Shown here: positions 5,380-7,391 of the stretch, piece by piece
Position numbering within the stretch: position 1 is the stretch's first letter
Layout of the letters: the number at the start of each line of letters is the position of its first letter
Assembly: GCA_022563625.1 (NCBI GenBank)
Contig: JADFNA010000072.1
Span: 1-7,391, forward strand
Source of the DNA: Candidatus Zixiibacteriota bacterium
GTDB lineage: Bacteria; Zixibacteria; MSB-5A5; GN15; JACZUZ01
DNA: 7,391 nt
Reading direction: 5' to 3'
Program-made: the position numbers and the translations under genes
The notes under the pieces: generated by a model
What the model was told of the DNA's origin: nothing
Database searches by the model: none
The model's input: only the letters and a program-made list of their open reading frames with translations

Positions 5380-6015
5380 TCATCCGAACCTCTCCTCTCC
5401 AAACCCCCAACTCCCCAGCGCCGTGTAAATCGGCCCCTCGCGTGTCAGCTGTGATTCAAACAGGCTGAGCTTGTTGATTTCAAAGTCCATTGGATCATAA
5501 TTGTAATTCTTTAGCTTCTCAATCAGCGCGCCCAAATCCGGCGCTTTTGCGCCCGGGCGTGGACGGCGCACTCTGCCGAGTGTCAGATGCGCCTTGAAAG
5601 CACGCTCCTCTTTGTCAAACCCCAATTCGCCCAATGAATCATCAACAGCCCCGGCGAATCTTTCCAAACGCCGCAGATCACCTGCGTCACTAACACAACT
5701 GGCCCAGAACACGCGCGGACGTTTGAGATTCGGAAAAGCGCCGAGCGCCGTTGATTGCAGCCTAAAGGCGCCGCGCACGGCGCTGTCATGTGTCATGACT
5801 TTTCCAACAGCAGCCTTTATCGCCTCAATTCTTTCCACTGGAGTTTCGCCCAGGAATTTGAGTGTCAGATGCATGTTGTCAGGCGCCACCCATTTGACAG
5901 CGCGATCGTCACAGCGGCGCAACTCATCAATAACCTGCGCCAGATGGCGGCGGAGATGTGACGGCAGTTCAAGCGCGATGAACAGACGTCGTGTGTGGTT
6001 TTGTTGCTCAGACAT
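5380..6015 (-). CDS. thpR: RNA 2',3'-cyclic phosphodiesterase (2H / LigT family)
   Basis: This is a cytoplasmic enzyme of the 2H phosphoesterase superfamily (formerly '2'-5' RNA ligase'). It opens 2',3'-cyclic phosphates on RNA ends to 2'-phosphates; some homologues show reversible 2'-5' ligation in vitro. From the ATG at 6015 it has 211 residues, near the usual 175-200. Both catalytic HxTx motifs are intact: HLTLKFLG with H49 and T51, and HLTLGRVRRP with H143 and T145. The family start RRLFIALELP (9-18) and the late strand INKLSLFESQLTREGPIYTAL (180-200) are also clear. The frame stays open upstream to an ATG at 6138 that lies in a palindromic element, adding 41 residues of element-type peptide. 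I prefer 6015, since the family motif begins just after it, but no Shine-Dalgarno site supports either start. The CPBP gene lies upstream on the same strand, about 226 bp away. Confidence 0.93.
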   Translation of the reverse strand: MSEQQNHTRRLFIALELPSHLRRHLAQVIDELRRCDDRAVKWVAPDNMHLTLKFLGETPVERIEAIKAAVGKVMTHDSAVRGAFRLQSTALGAFPNLKRPRVFWASCVSDAGDLRRLERFAGAVDDSLGELGFDKEERAFKAHLTLGRVRRPRPGAKAPDLGALIEKLKNYNYDPMDFEINKLSLFESQLTREGPIYTALGSWGFGEERFG

Positions 6016-6026
6016 TGGTTGGGTAT

Positions 6027-6136
6027 GGGCGCCCAATCGCTTGCGGTGGGAGTTGTGGCTATCTGTGTCTTTGAATTGACTATTGTTTTTGGCCGCTACA
6101 GCGCCAACTAATCCCACTCCAAGGGGTGGGGTACCC
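6027..6136 (-). mobile_element. Palindromic element copy 3, fused in frame to the thpR 5' region
   Basis: The ends are GGGCGCCCAATCGCTTGCGG onward (6027-6050) and, on the other strand, GGGTACCCCACCCCTTGGAG onward (6136-6113), in inverted orientation. Both ends are flanked by AT (ATGGG...CCCAT), which may be part of the terminal repeat. On the minus strand it reads MGTPPLGVG, with FKD at residues 22-24 and SHRKR at 30-34, and continues without a stop into thpR. It is collinear at peptide level with the copy at 7205 (26 of 38 residues identical). It has no transposase gene. Confidence 0.8.
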
Positions 6137-6241
6137 ATTGTGTGACCAATGAAGTCGTGAATCCGAATTCATTCAGGGACTCGGCCAGTGCGATGTAAGG
6201 CCGAACGTCTCCTAGCGATCCGATTGTCAATAGGGACACTC

Positions 6242-7138
6242 TCACAGATTGACCTTGTGTTCATGTGATGGCGGGCAATTGTCTTTTGAAGTGAATGCCT
6301 TACGTTTATTCAGGAAGATCAAGAACAAAATGCCAAGGCTCGTTGCCAGGGTTGCGACTAACCCTCCCTCTAGACCAAAGTCTCCTCCAGTCAGCCAATT
6401 TGGTCCTGTTAATGATACTAGTTTCGGTTGGCTCGAGAGTTCCTGTCCAGTGACGGTCAGTCCAAATACTGGTCCTTGCAGAAAATTCCAGCCGAAGTGA
6501 ATCCCTAATGCAAGCCAGAGCTGATTAGAATAGATATATGCCAAACCCAGAAGCGCTCCAGCAAGAAGTAGGTTTCCTGCAGTGATTATTCCAGAGAATG
6601 CTGCGCCTCCATGGAATAAAACGAATAGAATTGTCGAAATTGCAAGCGCGATTCGAGTATCGAATAGGGATCGTATAGTTTGCAATATGTATCCTCGGAA
6701 AATTACCTCTTGTATTACAGTATTCAGCGCCATCGAAACTGCCGCTGCCACCAATGAACTTCCCATAAGTGCGACCCCATCATTAATATCTGCGCTACCA
6801 GCAAACCAGAGTCCGGCGACTGACAAACCCATCATCCCCATACCAAGCGCCGTGCCATAAGTCAGATGCCGCAAAGAAGTTGACTTCTGAAGACCGATAG
6901 ATGTAAGATTGCGCTTGTCAAAGTATTTCATCGCGATCCATAGCGCCACCATGATCGTAATTGAACCTGTGATATTTGCATATAATTGAACCATAGTCTC
7001 ACCATACTTGCTGGCAAACGACTCAGATTGCATGACTGGAAGGATGAAAAGCGAGTAAAGGACTCCCCAGATGACAAAAAAAAGTGTGATTCGCCAAACG
7101 GCTGACCATAAACGCTGCGGTTTGCTCTGTCCTGTCAT
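6242..7138 (-). CDS. CPBP family intramembrane glutamic endopeptidase-like protein
   Basis: This polytopic inner-membrane protein of the CPBP (Abi/Rce1-like) family has 298 residues from the ATG at 7138. The four family motifs occur in order inside hydrophobic segments: QEVIFRG (Q143, E144, R148), FVLFH (F172, H176), and HFGWN (H214, N218) near the end of the conserved domain. About eight hydrophobic segments are visible, at roughly 14-35, 50-72, 93-114, 124-142, 163-178, 185-204, 207-222 and 260-277. Known members cleave prenylated proteins, process peptides or give immunity to bacteriocins; the substrate here is unknown. The first Glu of the usual EExxxR motif is Gln, so activity needs caution, although such variants occur in the family. 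The start is chosen by a GAGGA site; an ATG ten codons upstream (7168) lacks one. Third positions look more AT-rich than in ispG, so it may be acquired. Confidence 0.9.
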   Translation of the reverse strand: MTGQSKPQRLWSAVWRITLFFVIWGVLYSLFILPVMQSESFASKYGETMVQLYANITGSITIMVALWIAMKYFDKRNLTSIGLQKSTSLRHLTYGTALGMGMMGLSVAGLWFAGSADINDGVALMGSSLVAAAVSMALNTVIQEVIFRGYILQTIRSLFDTRIALAISTILFVLFHGGAAFSGIITAGNLLLAGALLGLAYIYSNQLWLALGIHFGWNFLQGPVFGLTVTGQELSSQPKLVSLTGPNWLTGGDFGLEGGLVATLATSLGILFLIFLNKRKAFTSKDNCPPSHEHKVNL

Positions 7139-7145
7139 ATCAAAT

Positions 7146-7150
7146 TCCTC
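7146..7150 (-). promoter_or_regulatory. Ribosome binding site fixing the CPBP gene start
   Basis: On the minus strand GAGGA is followed by a 7-nt spacer and ATG at 7138. The alternative in-frame ATG at 7168 has no purine-rich site before it. It directly follows the TGA (7171-7169) of a 48-codon frame from the palindromic element, so translational coupling from there cannot be wholly excluded. Confidence 0.65.
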
Positions 7151-7204
7151 GTCCTGGAGTGAAATCATTCAAAGCTGAATTCGATCACTCTTGTTCGATT
7201 GCTC

Positions 7205-7313
7205 GGCGCCCCACCGCTTGCGGTGGGAATAGTGGAAATCTGAATCTTTGAAACGAGCTTTATTCTTAATCGCAGTTTGGCCAACAACTCCCACCCCAAG
7301 GGGTGGGGTACCC
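7205..7313 (-). mobile_element. Palindromic element copy 2
   Basis: The left end GGCGCCCCACCGCTTGCGGT onward (7205-7227) and the right end, read on the other strand as GGGTACCCCACCCCTTGGGG onward (7313-7290), form terminal inverted repeats. Each is a hairpin with an 8-bp stem, for example CCCACCCC (7290-7297) with GGGGTGGG (7300-7307). On the minus strand an ATG at 7315 opens a 48-codon frame, MGTPPLGVG..., FKD at 22-24, SHRKR at 30-34, ending with TGA at 7171-7169. The interior is close to that of the copy at 4547 apart from indels. Confidence 0.8.
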
Positions 7314-7328
7314 ATAAGTCGAAGTGTG

Positions 7329-7391
7329 GCCCGAACGTCCGGGTTTCAACTCTCTTCAGTTTCTTCGGCGTCATCCGCCTGCGGCGGGGCC
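7329..7391. repeat. Palindromic sequence at the right window edge
   Basis: GGCCCGAACGTCCGGGTTTC (7329-7348) resembles the hairpin near 5344. CCGCC-TGC-GGCGG at 7375-7387 is a perfect 5-bp-stem hairpin close to the window end. The structure may continue beyond the window, so its type cannot be settled. Confidence 0.35.

Noticed and set aside
5594..6079. Plus-strand open frame of 161 codons over thpR
   Set aside because: Antisense shadow of a gene with both HxTx motifs intact.
7165..7374. Minus-strand open frame of 69 codons at the right edge
   Set aside because: Runs through the palindromic element in a different frame from the conserved one; no family features or start signal.

Overview
The window is an ordinary bacterial chromosome segment of mid-range GC. 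It carries eight protein-coding genes, five of them on the plus strand, and unusually many short palindromic intergenic repeats. Nothing in it fixes the taxon. RNase HII next to YraN, a bacterial-type IspG with an iron-sulfur site, and this density of palindromic repeats suggest an uncultured environmental phylum. My low-confidence impression, from memory of similar repeats, is a Zixibacteria-like genome. I see no rRNA, tRNA, CRISPR array, transposase or phage gene.

Layout. 1-254 holds two palindromic repeats. 255-725 encodes a small membrane-anchored protein of unknown function. 726-1043 is a non-coding leader rich in TGTCAC/GTGACA half-sites. rnhB (RNase HII, GTG start at 1044) and yraN (UPF0102 nuclease-like protein) follow as the conserved housekeeping pair. 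2353-2760 on the minus strand is another membrane-anchored unknown. It is divergent from ispG (2977-4530), which encodes the Fe-S enzyme of the MEP isoprenoid pathway and carries a long, odd C-terminal tail. Next come a three-helix membrane protein (4666-5010) and a 369-bp non-coding gap. thpR (2H-family RNA 2',3'-cyclic phosphodiesterase) and a CPBP-family intramembrane protease-like gene, both on the minus strand, finish the window.

The most notable signal is a family of palindromic elements of about 103-110 bp. Three near-complete copies lie at 4547-4649, 6027-6136 and 7205-7313, and a solo hairpin lies near 5031-5055. Their ends are inverted repeats that are themselves hairpins built on GCCCCACC...GGTGGG. 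Read on the minus strand, the copies stay open in one frame (GTPPLGVG..., FKD, SHRKR). The same DNA, in the same frame, forms part of the C-terminal tail of IspG: five 27-bp tandem units coding GAPPLTxxx-type nonapeptides, the last being a complete element end. One copy also runs in frame into the 5' end of thpR. This resembles the known Rickettsia palindromic elements, which insert in frame into genes, but the family here is not one I recognise as described.

The genes do not form one pathway. rnhB and yraN are a conserved neighbourhood; ispG, thpR and the CPBP gene look like independent units separated by repeats.
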